Shown here: in pieces, positions 23,936 through 30,835 of the stretch | Position numbering within the stretch: position 1 is the stretch's first letter | Layout of the letters: each line of letters opens with the position of its first letter | Origin: Actinomycetota bacterium | GTDB taxonomy: Bacteria; Actinomycetota; Thermoleophilia; Solirubrobacterales; 70-9 | DNA: 50,837 nt | Reading direction: 5' to 3' | Assembly (NCBI GenBank): GCA_018268605.1 | Contig: JAFDWG010000003.1 | Span: 1 to 50,837, forward strand | The notes under the pieces: generated by a model | Told to the model about the DNA's origin: nothing | Seen by the model: the letters and a program-made list of their open reading frames with translations, nothing else | Databases searched by the model: none | Translations under genes and position numbers: made by a program

Positions 23936-24070
23936 GGGGCGGCCGTCCGAGGTGCGGTGCCCTGGGCGTCTCATGGAGGCCCTGGCAGGCCGTGACCTCC
24001 ATGAGACGCCCAGGACGGAGGCAGTGCGGTGTCTCTCCGAGGGTCCGTGTGTGATCTGAGCCACGTCCCC
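23936..24070 (+). repeat. Dispersed repeat copy R3 (modules A and start of B)
   Basis: It begins just after the stop of the membrane protein gene. Module A is a hairpin: left arm CCTGGGCGTCTCATGGAGG (23961-23979) and an exactly complementary right arm (23996-24014) around a 16-nt loop with CCTGGCAGG. It is followed by GGAGGCAGTGCGGTGTCTCT and CCGAGGGTCCGTG, the start of module B, which breaks off near 24060. The agmatine deiminase gene converges from the other side, 20 bp away. Confidence 0.85.
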
Positions 24071-24090
24071 CGAAACCCCGCAACCGCCGC

Positions 24091-25188
24091 TCAGCCGACC
24101 GCCGGGACCTGCTGGGTGATGCAGTGGATGTTGCCCCCGCCGAGGAGGATCTCGCGGGCGGGGACGCCGACGGCCTCGCGGTCGGGGAAGGCGGAGGCGA
24201 TGATCGCGCCGGCCTCCTTGTCGTGGCTCGGGTCGAGGAGCGGGTAGACCACCCGGGAGCTCGCGAGGTAGAAGTTGACGTAGCTCCCGGCCATGCGGTG
24301 GCCGCCGCGGCGCGGTCGGGTGCCCTCGACGACCTCGACGCTCGATGCCTCCTCGTCGGTCGTCGTCAGAGGCCCGGGAGCCGGGAGCTTGATCACCTCG
24401 AAGGAGCGACCGCAGGCATCGGTGGCGGCTTCGAGGCGCTCCAGGGCATCGCGGGAGATCGCGTGCTGGGGGTCGCCGGGGTCGTCGACCCAGGTGAGGA
24501 GCACCACGCCGGGCCGGGCGAAGCAGGCGAGGTTGTCGATGTGGCCGTCGGTCTCGTCGTTGAAGACTCCGTCGCCGAGCCAGACCACTTTCTCGGTGCC
24601 CAGATGGTCGTGGAGCGCGGCTTCGATCGCCGCCCGATCGAGCTCCGGGTTACGGTTGGGGTTCAGCAGGCACTGTTCGGTGGTCAGCACCGTGCCCTCG
24701 CCGTCAACGTGGATCGAGCCGCCCTCCAGCACCAGCGGCGCCGCGTAGCGCTCGTCGCCTTCGACTTCGAGCACCTTCGACGCCACGCGTTCGTCGCGGT
24801 CCCAGGGGAAGTAGAGGCCGCCCTCGAGGCCACCCCAGGCGTTGAAGCGCCAGTCGACGCCCCGCCGCGAGCCCTTCCCGTCGACGACGAACGTCGGCCC
24901 CGTGTCCCGCAGCCAGGCGTCGTCGGTGGAGAGCTCGATCAGCCGCACCGACTCCGGCAGCGCCGCCCGCGCGCGCTCGTACTGCCCGTCGGAGACCGCC
25001 ATCGTCACCGGCTCCGACGCGGCGATCGCGGTCGCGACCGCGGCGTAGGCGTCCTGCGCCGGCTCGGCGCCGAGCCGCCAGTTGTCGGGACGCTCCGGCC
25101 AGGCCATCCAGCAGCCGGAGTGGGGCTCCCACTCGGCGGGCATGCGGAAGCCGTCGGCGGCCGGGGTGGAGTCGAGTGGGGAGACCAT
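24091..25188 (-). CDS. aguA: Agmatine deiminase
   Basis: 365 residues, the normal length. Signature blocks are [71 protein letters not shown] in outline, [13 protein letters not shown] and the C-terminal [11 protein letters not shown] with the catalytic Cys356. The enzyme converts agmatine to N-carbamoylputrescine and ammonia. The next step is encoded by the divergent amidase gene 46 bp away, so together they make putrescine from agmatine. Confidence 0.95.
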   Translation of the reverse strand: MVSPLDSTPAADGFRMPAEWEPHSGCWMAWPERPDNWRLGAEPAQDAYAAVATAIAASEPVTMAVSDGQYERARAALPESVRLIELSTDDAWLRDTGPTFVVDGKGSRRGVDWRFNAWGGLEGGLYFPWDRDERVASKVLEVEGDERYAAPLVLEGGSIHVDGEGTVLTTEQCLLNPNRNPELDRAAIEAALHDHLGTEKVVWLGDGVFNDETDGHIDNLACFARPGVVLLTWVDDPGDPQHAISRDALERLEAATDACGRSFEVIKLPAPGPLTTTDEEASSVEVVEGTRPRRGGHRMAGSYVNFYLASSRVVYPLLDPSHDKEAGAIIASAFPDREAVGVPAREILLGGGNIHCITQQVPAVG

Positions 25189-25221
25189 CGGTCCCTATTG
25201 TGGCCGGCCCGTCCGACCGCT

Positions 25222-25234
25222 TACAGTCGAGGAG
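25222..25234 (+). promoter_or_regulatory. TACAGT -10 box 7 nt before start
   Basis: TACAGT at 25222-25227 is followed by 7 nt (CGAGGAG) and the ATG of the amidase gene. The same 46-bp gap must hold the divergent aguA promoter. The spacer also contains GGAG, but it would lie too close to the start if transcription began upstream, so a leaderless transcript is favoured. Confidence 0.5.
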
Positions 25235-26191
25235 ATGACCGAGCCGAGATTGATCCAGAAGACCGGGGCGGAGGAGTCGCACGCCCGCAAGCGCGCGCCG
25301 GGGCGCGAGCCATTCCGGATCGCCGCCGTGCAGGAGCGTTGGCGGCCCGATCCCGACGAGCACCGGGAGGCGCTCGCAACCGGCATCCGCATGGCGGCGG
25401 CGCAGGGCGCGCGCCTCGTCGCCCTGCAGGAGCTGACGCTCTCGCCGTACTTCGCCGTCGACCCGTCCGGGCCGGAGGGCGTCGGGGTCGAGCCGGAGGA
25501 GCTGCCGGGTGGCCCGACCTATCAGTTCGCCGCCTCGATGGCGGCCGAGACCGGGATCTACGTGCACGCTTCGCTGTACGAGCGGGCTCCCGACGGCGGC
25601 CTCGGTTTCAACACCGCGATCGTCGTCGCGCCGGACGGCAGCCTCCTCGGTCGGACCCGCAAGCTCCACATCCCGGTCACCGCCGGCTACCACGAGGACA
25701 AGTACTTCCGCCAAGGGCCGGCCGACGAGGGCGACGCCTTCCCGCTGGTCGCGCTCGGCGAGGCGCGCCTCGGGCTGCCGACCTGCTGGGACCAATGGTT
25801 CCCGGAGCTCGCCCGCGCCTACAGCCTCGCCGGCGCCGAGATCCTCATCTACCCGACCGCGATCGGCTCCGAGCCCGATCATCCCGACTTCGACACGCAG
25901 CCGCTCTGGGAGCGGGTCATCGTCGCCAACGGGATCGCCAACGGCACCTTCATGGTCGCGGTCAACCGCTTCGGCTCCGAGTCGCCGCTCACCTTCTACG
26001 GCTCCTCGTTCATCTCCGATCCCTACGGGCGGGTGCTTGTGCAGGCGCCGCGTGACGAGGCGGCCGTCCTGGTCGCCGACCTCGACCTCGACCAGCGCGC
26101 TGACTGGCTGGAGCTCTTCCCGTTCCTCACCACGCGCCGCCCCGATGCCTACGCGACCCTGATCGAGGGTAGGGCCGAGGGGGACTCATGA
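25235..26191 (+). CDS. aguB: N-carbamoylputrescine amidase (nitrilase superfamily)
   Basis: 318 residues. The nitrilase catalytic triad is visible: Glu in ALQELTLSPYF, Lys in GRTRKLHIPV and Cys184 in GLPTCWDQWFPE. The block AGAEILIYPTAIGSEP is characteristic of the N-carbamoylputrescine amidase group. It hydrolyses N-carbamoylputrescine to putrescine, carbon dioxide and ammonia, completing the route begun by the divergent deiminase. The first 25 residues are a variable extension. Its stop overlaps the start of a small zinc-ribbon gene (ATGA), so these are co-transcribed. Confidence 0.93.
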   Translation: MTEPRLIQKTGAEESHARKRAPGREPFRIAAVQERWRPDPDEHREALATGIRMAAAQGARLVALQELTLSPYFAVDPSGPEGVGVEPEELPGGPTYQFAASMAAETGIYVHASLYERAPDGGLGFNTAIVVAPDGSLLGRTRKLHIPVTAGYHEDKYFRQGPADEGDAFPLVALGEARLGLPTCWDQWFPELARAYSLAGAEILIYPTAIGSEPDHPDFDTQPLWERVIVANGIANGTFMVAVNRFGSESPLTFYGSSFISDPYGRVLVQAPRDEAAVLVADLDLDQRADWLELFPFLTTRRPDAYATLIEGRAEGDS

Positions 26192-26448
26192 GCGAAGCGA
26201 CCACCGACAGCGACGCGACCGAACTCTCGATGACCTGTCCCAAATGCGGCGGGGAGATGCGCGAGAACCGGCGTAATGGCGTGACGATCGAGCAGTGCAG
26301 CAAGTGCCACGGGATCTTTCTCGACCGCGGCGAGTTCGAGCAGCTGCTCGGCCGCGAAACCTCCTTCCTCGGCAACGACGAAGTGCTCCCCGGCCAGAGC
26401 TCCGACGGCAGTGGGCGGGCGTCCAGGTGGCGGCGTTGGCGGCGCTGA
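26188..26448 (+). CDS. Small zinc-ribbon protein (zf-TFIIB type)
   Basis: 86 residues. MTCPKCGGEM and EQCSKCHGIFLDRGEFEQLL give four cysteines (C17, C20, C37, C40) in the TFIIB-type zinc-ribbon arrangement that occurs in many small bacterial proteins of unknown role. The C-terminus is basic (RASRWRRWRR). Its start overlaps the amidase stop and its end overlaps the VOC gene by 22 nt, so it is the middle gene of a compact operon. Function unknown; nucleic acid or protein binding is possible. Confidence 0.85.
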   Translation: MSEATTDSDATELSMTCPKCGGEMRENRRNGVTIEQCSKCHGIFLDRGEFEQLLGRETSFLGNDEVLPGQSSDGSGRASRWRRWRR

Positions 26449-26759
26449 TCGAGTTCCCCGCCGACGACTCCGAGCGCGCCCGCCGCTTCTGGAGCGGCCT
26501 GCTCGAAGTCGACCTCGCCGAGCGGCGCGAGGGCGAAGGCGCGGGCTGGGTCGCGGACGCCGGCGGCGTCCGGGTCGGCGTCCACGAGCGTGGCCGGGGC
26601 CCCGGCGACACCGCCTCGCTGCCCTACTTCCCCGTCGCTGACATGACCAGCGCCCTGCGCAAGGTCGAGGACCTCGGCGGCTCCCTCGTCCACCCGGGCG
26701 AGCGCTGGTCGATCTGCCGCGACTCAGAGGGGACGCCGTTCGCGCTGGAGCAGCGCTAG
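26427..26759 (+). CDS. VOC-family (glyoxalase-fold) protein
   Basis: 110 residues from GTG 26427. It has one betaalphabetabetabeta pair typical of VOC proteins: LIEFPADDSERARRFWSGLLEVDL, WVADAGGVRVGVHE, then YFPVADMTSALRKVEDLGGSLVHPGERWSICRDSEGTPFALEQ in outline. The final Glu (FALEQ) is the usual metal ligand; the N-terminal His ligand is not present (replaced by Ala/Leu in the first strand), so metal binding may be incomplete. It overlaps the zinc-ribbon gene. Substrate unknown. Confidence 0.75.
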   Translation: MAALAALIEFPADDSERARRFWSGLLEVDLAERREGEGAGWVADAGGVRVGVHERGRGPGDTASLPYFPVADMTSALRKVEDLGGSLVHPGERWSICRDSEGTPFALEQR

Positions 26760-27035
26760 CCCTTCGCCTTCGGCCGAACCGGATCGCGTCCCCGTGGCGC
26801 CCGAGCGAGTCGGTCGCCGTGAACAGCCTCACTCCGGGGACTTCCGCGAGCGCGTCGAAGATCGCCGCCTGCAGCCGCGGTGACGGCCTGCCTTCGAAGA
26901 GGACGTCGATCAGATCGGGTTCGCTTCGACCGCGAGCTTGGCGATCGCCTCGCCGTCGGTCCGGTTCTCGCCCGCACCCTTACTTGCCCGATCGCGGGCA
27001 AACGGTTCGCGCCTTGCGCGAGCGGCGTGTCTACG
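26760..27035 (-). pseudogene. C-terminal remnant of a secreted/membrane protein gene (CU044_5270-like), frameshifted
   Basis: On the minus strand the sequence reads ENRTDGEAIAKLAVEANP, then, in the next frame, DLIDVLFEGRPSPRLQAA, IFDALAEVPGVRLFTATDS and LGRHGDAIRFGRR. Joined by one missing base at about 26912, this is the usual C-terminal pattern (start-of-helix, SP.LRAAIF..LAE.PGV, D..GR.G.AI) of an actinobacterial family of membrane-associated proteins. No start or N-terminal part remains; the neighbouring secreted-protein gene begins 5 bp away. I infer a decayed gene end rather than a functional one. Confidence 0.5.
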
Positions 27036-27039
27036 CGGG

Positions 27040-27765
27040 CTACGAGCGGCCGGAGCCGTCGAGCGGTTCGATGCGGAAGGCGGAGCGTTTCGGGCTGGCC
27101 GGCTTGTAGAAAGTCGCCGTCTGGTTGTCCAGCTTCCAGGGCGCGGGCACGTTGGGGCTGTTGCCGAGGAAGCGCTGGAAGAGGGAGACGGCCTGTTCGC
27201 AGTTGATCGTCGAGCCCGGGGGCAGGTAGATCAGGAACTGACCTTTGGTGAAGCGCAGTGGGCGCAGGGTCGTCGTGTGGTTGACCGTGAAGGGGTTGCG
27301 GCAGAGCGTCCCGAGGTCGGGGTTCGTCGCGCCTTCTTTTTCGATTTCGCCGCTGGACTGCTTCTTGGTCAGTTCGACCGAGAAGCCGGGCTGGGATCCG
27401 CGCGGGAAGGAGGCCATTCCGGTGCCTTCCGCCACGACTTTCCACGGCGCCGGCAGGTTGCCGTCGAAGTCCTCGAGGAAGCGGGCGAAGAGTTCGCCGC
27501 CGCTCTTGCAGTCGAGGGTCGTGCTTTCGAGGTTGATCGTGTAGTTGCCGGCGGGGAAGACCGCGGCGCCGATCCGGTCGTTGTGCAGGACCTGGAAGCT
27601 CGGGCAGGATTTCGACGCCGGCACCGGTTTCGGCGCGGCGGCGGCCGGGCGGACGGCGATCGCGAACGCCACGAGGGCGATCAGCGCGCCGAGCGCGATC
27701 AGCGCGATGCTGCTTCGCCGCGGTTCGTTTCGGGAAATAATGTGGATTCCAGGAAGGGCCTGCAC
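27040..27765 (-). CDS. Secreted hypothetical protein with two tandem domains
   Basis: 241 residues from GTG 27765. A signal peptide or anchor (SSIALIALGALIALVAFAIAV, about 17-37) is followed by two repeats of about 95 residues. Each has an opening Cys, a strand with (F)xVxHxxxxxxLxFxxGxYxIxL, a second Cys, then an (A)xxLFxRFLxxxxxNxPAPWK block and an aromatic TxxFxx strand, ending FxIxPL. So both repeats carry a likely disulfide. I do not recognise the family. It runs divergently from the acyltransferase gene, which also acts at the cell surface. Confidence 0.7.
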   Translation of the reverse strand: MQALPGIHIISRNEPRRSSIALIALGALIALVAFAIAVRPAAAAPKPVPASKSCPSFQVLHNDRIGAAVFPAGNYTINLESTTLDCKSGGELFARFLEDFDGNLPAPWKVVAEGTGMASFPRGSQPGFSVELTKKQSSGEIEKEGATNPDLGTLCRNPFTVNHTTTLRPLRFTKGQFLIYLPPGSTINCEQAVSLFQRFLGNSPNVPAPWKLDNQTATFYKPASPKRSAFRIEPLDGSGRS

Positions 27766-27815
27766 AAGGCGGGGAAAACTATCAGCCTCGCCCGTCCCTA
27801 CCATGCATCGCTCCC

Positions 27816-29771
27816 ATGCCAGAACCGATCACGCGCGGGGAGCGCTATATGCCTGGGCTCGATGGCCTGCGCGCGATCGCGGTGCTGGCCGTCATCTTCT
27901 TCCACCTCGGTTTCGACTGGGCCCCCGGCGGGCTGCTCGGGGTGGGGATCTTCTTCACCCTCTCGGGTTACCTGATCACCGACATCCTGCTCGGCCAGTA
28001 CCTGCGCAAAGGGGCGATCCACCTCGGCCGCTTCTGGCTCGGCCGTGCCCGCCGCCTGCTGCCCGCGCTCTTCCTGATGGTGTTGGTCGTGATCGCCTGG
28101 GTGACGATCTTCGGCCCGGCCCAGCCCGACCAGTTCCGCAAGGCGGTCGTCTCGGCGATCTTCTACGTCAACAACTGGCAACAGATCGCCGCGAACGTGT
28201 CGTACTTCGCACGCTTCGCGCCCGAACAGCCGCTGAACCATCTCTGGTCGCTGTCGGTCGAGGAGCAGTTCTACATCTTCTGGCCGTTCATCCTGCTGCT
28301 CGGGCTGAAGCTGATCCGCGACCGCGGGGGCAACGGCCTGCGTCCCAAGCTCGCCCTCGCGACGCTCGCCCTGGCGATCGTCTCCTCGATCGAGATGGCG
28401 ATCCTCTACCACCCGAGCCTCGATCCCTCCCGCGTCTATTACGGCACCGACACCCGCGCCGCCGGCCTCCTCTTCGGCGCCGCGCTGGCGATGGTCTGGC
28501 CGAGTCGCCGCCTCAGCAAACGCATCACCTTCCAGGCGCGGCGCAACCTCGACATCCTCGGCTGCGTCGGCCTCCTGATCATCGCGTTCATGATCTGGCG
28601 GACCGGCGAGTTCTCCCAGTTCCTCTACCGCGGCGGCTTCGTCGTCCTCTCGCTGGCGACGGTGATGGTGCTGATGCCGCTGGCCCACCCGGCCTGCAGG
28701 CTCGGCAACGTCGTCGGCTGCAAGCCGCTGCGCTGGATCGGCGTGCGCTCCTACGCGATCTACCTCTGGCAGACGCCGATCATCGTCCTCACCTCACCCC
28801 AGGGCCCGCACAGCCAGAACCTGCTGCGGGACCTCCTCCAGGTGGCGGCGATCTTCGGCATCTCGGCGCTCTCCTGGAAATTCGTCGAGGAGCCGATCCG
28901 CCACGGGGCGATCGGCCGCCTGCTCGCCCGGCGTCGGCGAGTGGGCTGGAGCTGGTCGACGTTCACCACCGAGGGGCGGGTCGTACTGGTCGGCCTCGCG
29001 GTGCTCCTCGTCGTCGCGATCGCCGGGATGGCAGGGGTCAACAAGGCGACTGCGGAAGGCGAACAGATCCGGGTCAAGGAGGCGACGGCGGCGGGGACGA
29101 AAGGGCCGGTCCCACTCACCCCGAAACAGGCCGCCGATTCGCAGCGGTCCTCCTGCAAACGCGTCGTCCACATCGGCGACTCGACCTCGGAGGGCCTCGA
29201 TTCGCCGGAATACCTGCCGAACCCAAAAGACCGGATCGAAAACCGCTACTCCGAAGTGGGTGTGAAAGAAACGCACATGGAGGTCCAAGGCGCCCGCTCG
29301 ATCGAAGAGCGATTCGAAGGCGAACCGAACGCCCAGGAAGTGGCCGAGGCGTGGAAGGCCGAAGGCTACAAAGGGTGCTGGGTGCTGGCTCTGGGGACGA
29401 ACGAGGCGGCCGACGTGGCGGCGGGCTCGAACGTCGGACTGATGGAACGCATCGAAAAGATGATGAACATCATCGGCGGCGAACCGACCCTTTGGGTGAA
29501 CGTCAAGACCCTTCCCGAGGCGACCGAATTCTATTCGGAGGAAGGCATGGCGAAATGGGACAAAGAACTCGAAACAGCGTGCCTTCGCTATCCGAACATG
29601 CGCATCTATGACTGGGCGGCCGACGTCAAAGACGCGTGGTTCATCAGCGACGGCATCCACTTCACCTCGCCCGGCTACGCCGCGCGCGCCGATCTGATCG
29701 CCCATGCCTTGGCGCACGCCTTCCCCGCCAAAGGCGAATCCCCCGGCGGAGCCGACTGCGTCGTCAGCTGA
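27816..29771 (+). CDS. OafA/YrhL-type acyltransferase with C-terminal SGNH domain
   Basis: 651 residues. The N-terminal acyltransferase-3 domain (about 12-375, ten or so membrane helices) starts MPGLDGLRAIAVLAVIFFHLG and has GVGIFFTLSGYLI and WSLSVEEQFYIFWP. A further helix (VVLVGLAVLLVVAIAGMAG) leads to an extracytoplasmic SGNH/GDSL domain with VVHIGDSTSEGL, the Asn in LALGTNEA, and DGIHFTSPGY containing the catalytic Asp and His. Such fusions O-acetylate cell-wall or envelope glycans. The second half uses AAA and GAA codons much more than the first. Confidence 0.92.
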   Translation: MPEPITRGERYMPGLDGLRAIAVLAVIFFHLGFDWAPGGLLGVGIFFTLSGYLITDILLGQYLRKGAIHLGRFWLGRARRLLPALFLMVLVVIAWVTIFGPAQPDQFRKAVVSAIFYVNNWQQIAANVSYFARFAPEQPLNHLWSLSVEEQFYIFWPFILLLGLKLIRDRGGNGLRPKLALATLALAIVSSIEMAILYHPSLDPSRVYYGTDTRAAGLLFGAALAMVWPSRRLSKRITFQARRNLDILGCVGLLIIAFMIWRTGEFSQFLYRGGFVVLSLATVMVLMPLAHPACRLGNVVGCKPLRWIGVRSYAIYLWQTPIIVLTSPQGPHSQNLLRDLLQVAAIFGISALSWKFVEEPIRHGAIGRLLARRRRVGWSWSTFTTEGRVVLVGLAVLLVVAIAGMAGVNKATAEGEQIRVKEATAAGTKGPVPLTPKQAADSQRSSCKRVVHIGDSTSEGLDSPEYLPNPKDRIENRYSEVGVKETHMEVQGARSIEERFEGEPNAQEVAEAWKAEGYKGCWVLALGTNEAADVAAGSNVGLMERIEKMMNIIGGEPTLWVNVKTLPEATEFYSEEGMAKWDKELETACLRYPNMRIYDWAADVKDAWFISDGIHFTSPGYAARADLIAHALAHAFPAKGESPGGADCVVS

Positions 29772-29791
29772 CGAACGGGTAACGAGGGGTC

Positions 29792-30412
29792 ATGGCTGAT
29801 CCCAATGAAAGAGACGCGAAGCTCATCCAATACATGAGCGAGGCCTACGGCAAAGAGCGGGAGCTCGAGATGGCCCTGCAGGTCGACATCGCTCTGACCT
29901 CTAAGGCCCCGTACAAAAAACGCCTGAAAGAACACCTCAAAGAGACGAAAGGGCACGCCAAAGCACTCGACAAACGCATCAAGAAGCTCGGCGGCGGGGG
30001 ACAGACGGTGCCGTCCCTGGTCGGCAAAGCGACCGCGATCGCGAAAGGCCCCCTGCACGTGGTCCGCGGCGACGGCCGGCAAGAGAAGATGCTGAAGAAC
30101 GCCAAGACCCAGTACACCGCCGAGCAGGAGGAGATCTCCACCTACCTCGCGCTCGAGGTCTTCGCGACGAAAGTCGGCGACTCCGAGACGGCGAAACTCG
30201 CCCGCAGCATCCGCAAAGACGAGGAACGGATGGCCAGATTCCTCGAGGGCCAGATCCGCCAACTCGCCGGCGCGACGGCAGTGGACGAGGTCCCGGCGAG
30301 GCTGCGCAGGTCGGCCACGAAATCGAAACGCCCCACAGCGACCAAACGCACCGCTACGAAAAAACCGGCGACGAAAGCGAAAGCGAAAACGCGGACGAAA
30401 ACGAAACGGTAG
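29792..30412 (+). CDS. DUF892 ferritin-like protein with Lys/Thr-rich histone-like tail
   Basis: 206 residues. A single DUF892 four-helix domain (about 5-155) has LIQYMSEAYGKERELEMALQVDIALT, KEHLKETKGHAKALDKRIKKLGGGGQ and EEISTYLALEVFATKVGDSETAKLARSIRKDEERMARFLEGQI in outline. From about residue 165 the protein becomes a run of KR, TATK, KKPATK and AKAK units, like bacterial histone H1-type tails, which bind DNA. This suggests a Dps-like role (iron or oxidant handling at DNA), though that is inference. Codon use favours AAA and GAA, unlike most of the window. The repeat copy R4 begins right after the stop. Confidence 0.8.
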   Translation: MADPNERDAKLIQYMSEAYGKERELEMALQVDIALTSKAPYKKRLKEHLKETKGHAKALDKRIKKLGGGGQTVPSLVGKATAIAKGPLHVVRGDGRQEKMLKNAKTQYTAEQEEISTYLALEVFATKVGDSETAKLARSIRKDEERMARFLEGQIRQLAGATAVDEVPARLRRSATKSKRPTATKRTATKKPATKAKAKTRTKTKR

Positions 30413-30835
30413 GAGTCTGGGGTCCTGGGCGTCTCATGGAGGTCCTGGCAGGCTGTGACCTCCATGAGACGCCCGGGACCTGAGGAGTGCGGTGTTTCTC
30501 CGCAGGTCCGTGCGTGAGAACCCACACCTCGGCCGATCCGGCGACGAAGACGGCGGGAACTCCACGCTTCCGCGCGCCTTCGGTCGGAATCCGCAGACTT
30601 CCGTGACGGTTCCACATCGCTCGAAGAAGCGCTGCATGAGTTAGGGCCCCTATAGGGGTGTCGATGCATGCAGCGCTGAATTCGGTGTTGTGCAGCACGC
30701 ACCGGATTCAGGAGTTCCCACGCTCTCACGCACGGAGGCGTGGACTTCGTGGCATCTCCCGCACGTCTCCCGGGACGGCGTCGCACTTCCTCCACCGTTC
30801 TTTTACCCCGGCCGTCTCGGCCGGACCGGCCGCCC
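30413..30835 (+). repeat. Dispersed repeat copy R4 (modules A, B, C and D; longest intact copy)
   Basis: The whole 423-bp gap between the DUF892 gene and the convergent peptidase gene is one copy. Module A: 24-nt arms at 30421-30444 and 30457-30480, complementary except for one T/G pair, around a 12-nt loop. Module B: about 30486-30615. Module C: hairpin with arms AGCGCTGCATG (30628-30638) and CATGCAGCGCT (30667-30677), whose loop holds CCCCTATAGGGG. Module D: about 30683-30790. A stretch in B (CTCCACGCTTCCGCGCG) can pair with CGCACGGAGGCGTGGA in D. No gene is evident. Confidence 0.88.

Noticed and set aside
24124..26055. Plus-strand open frame of about 640 residues across the agmatine deiminase and amidase genes.
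   Set aside because: It is antisense to one recognised enzyme and out of frame with another; no motif of its own.
30620..30680. Hairpin C considered as an ordinary intrinsic terminator.
   Set aside because: No T-tract follows either copy, and it is embedded in a longer conserved element. A termination role is not excluded.
30354..30698. Minus-strand frame through repeat R4, with a partly similar frame in R5 and R3.
   Set aside because: Similarity is due to the DNA repeat. In R5 the frame changes where hairpin A is missing and R3 is cut short; no start or conserved length.
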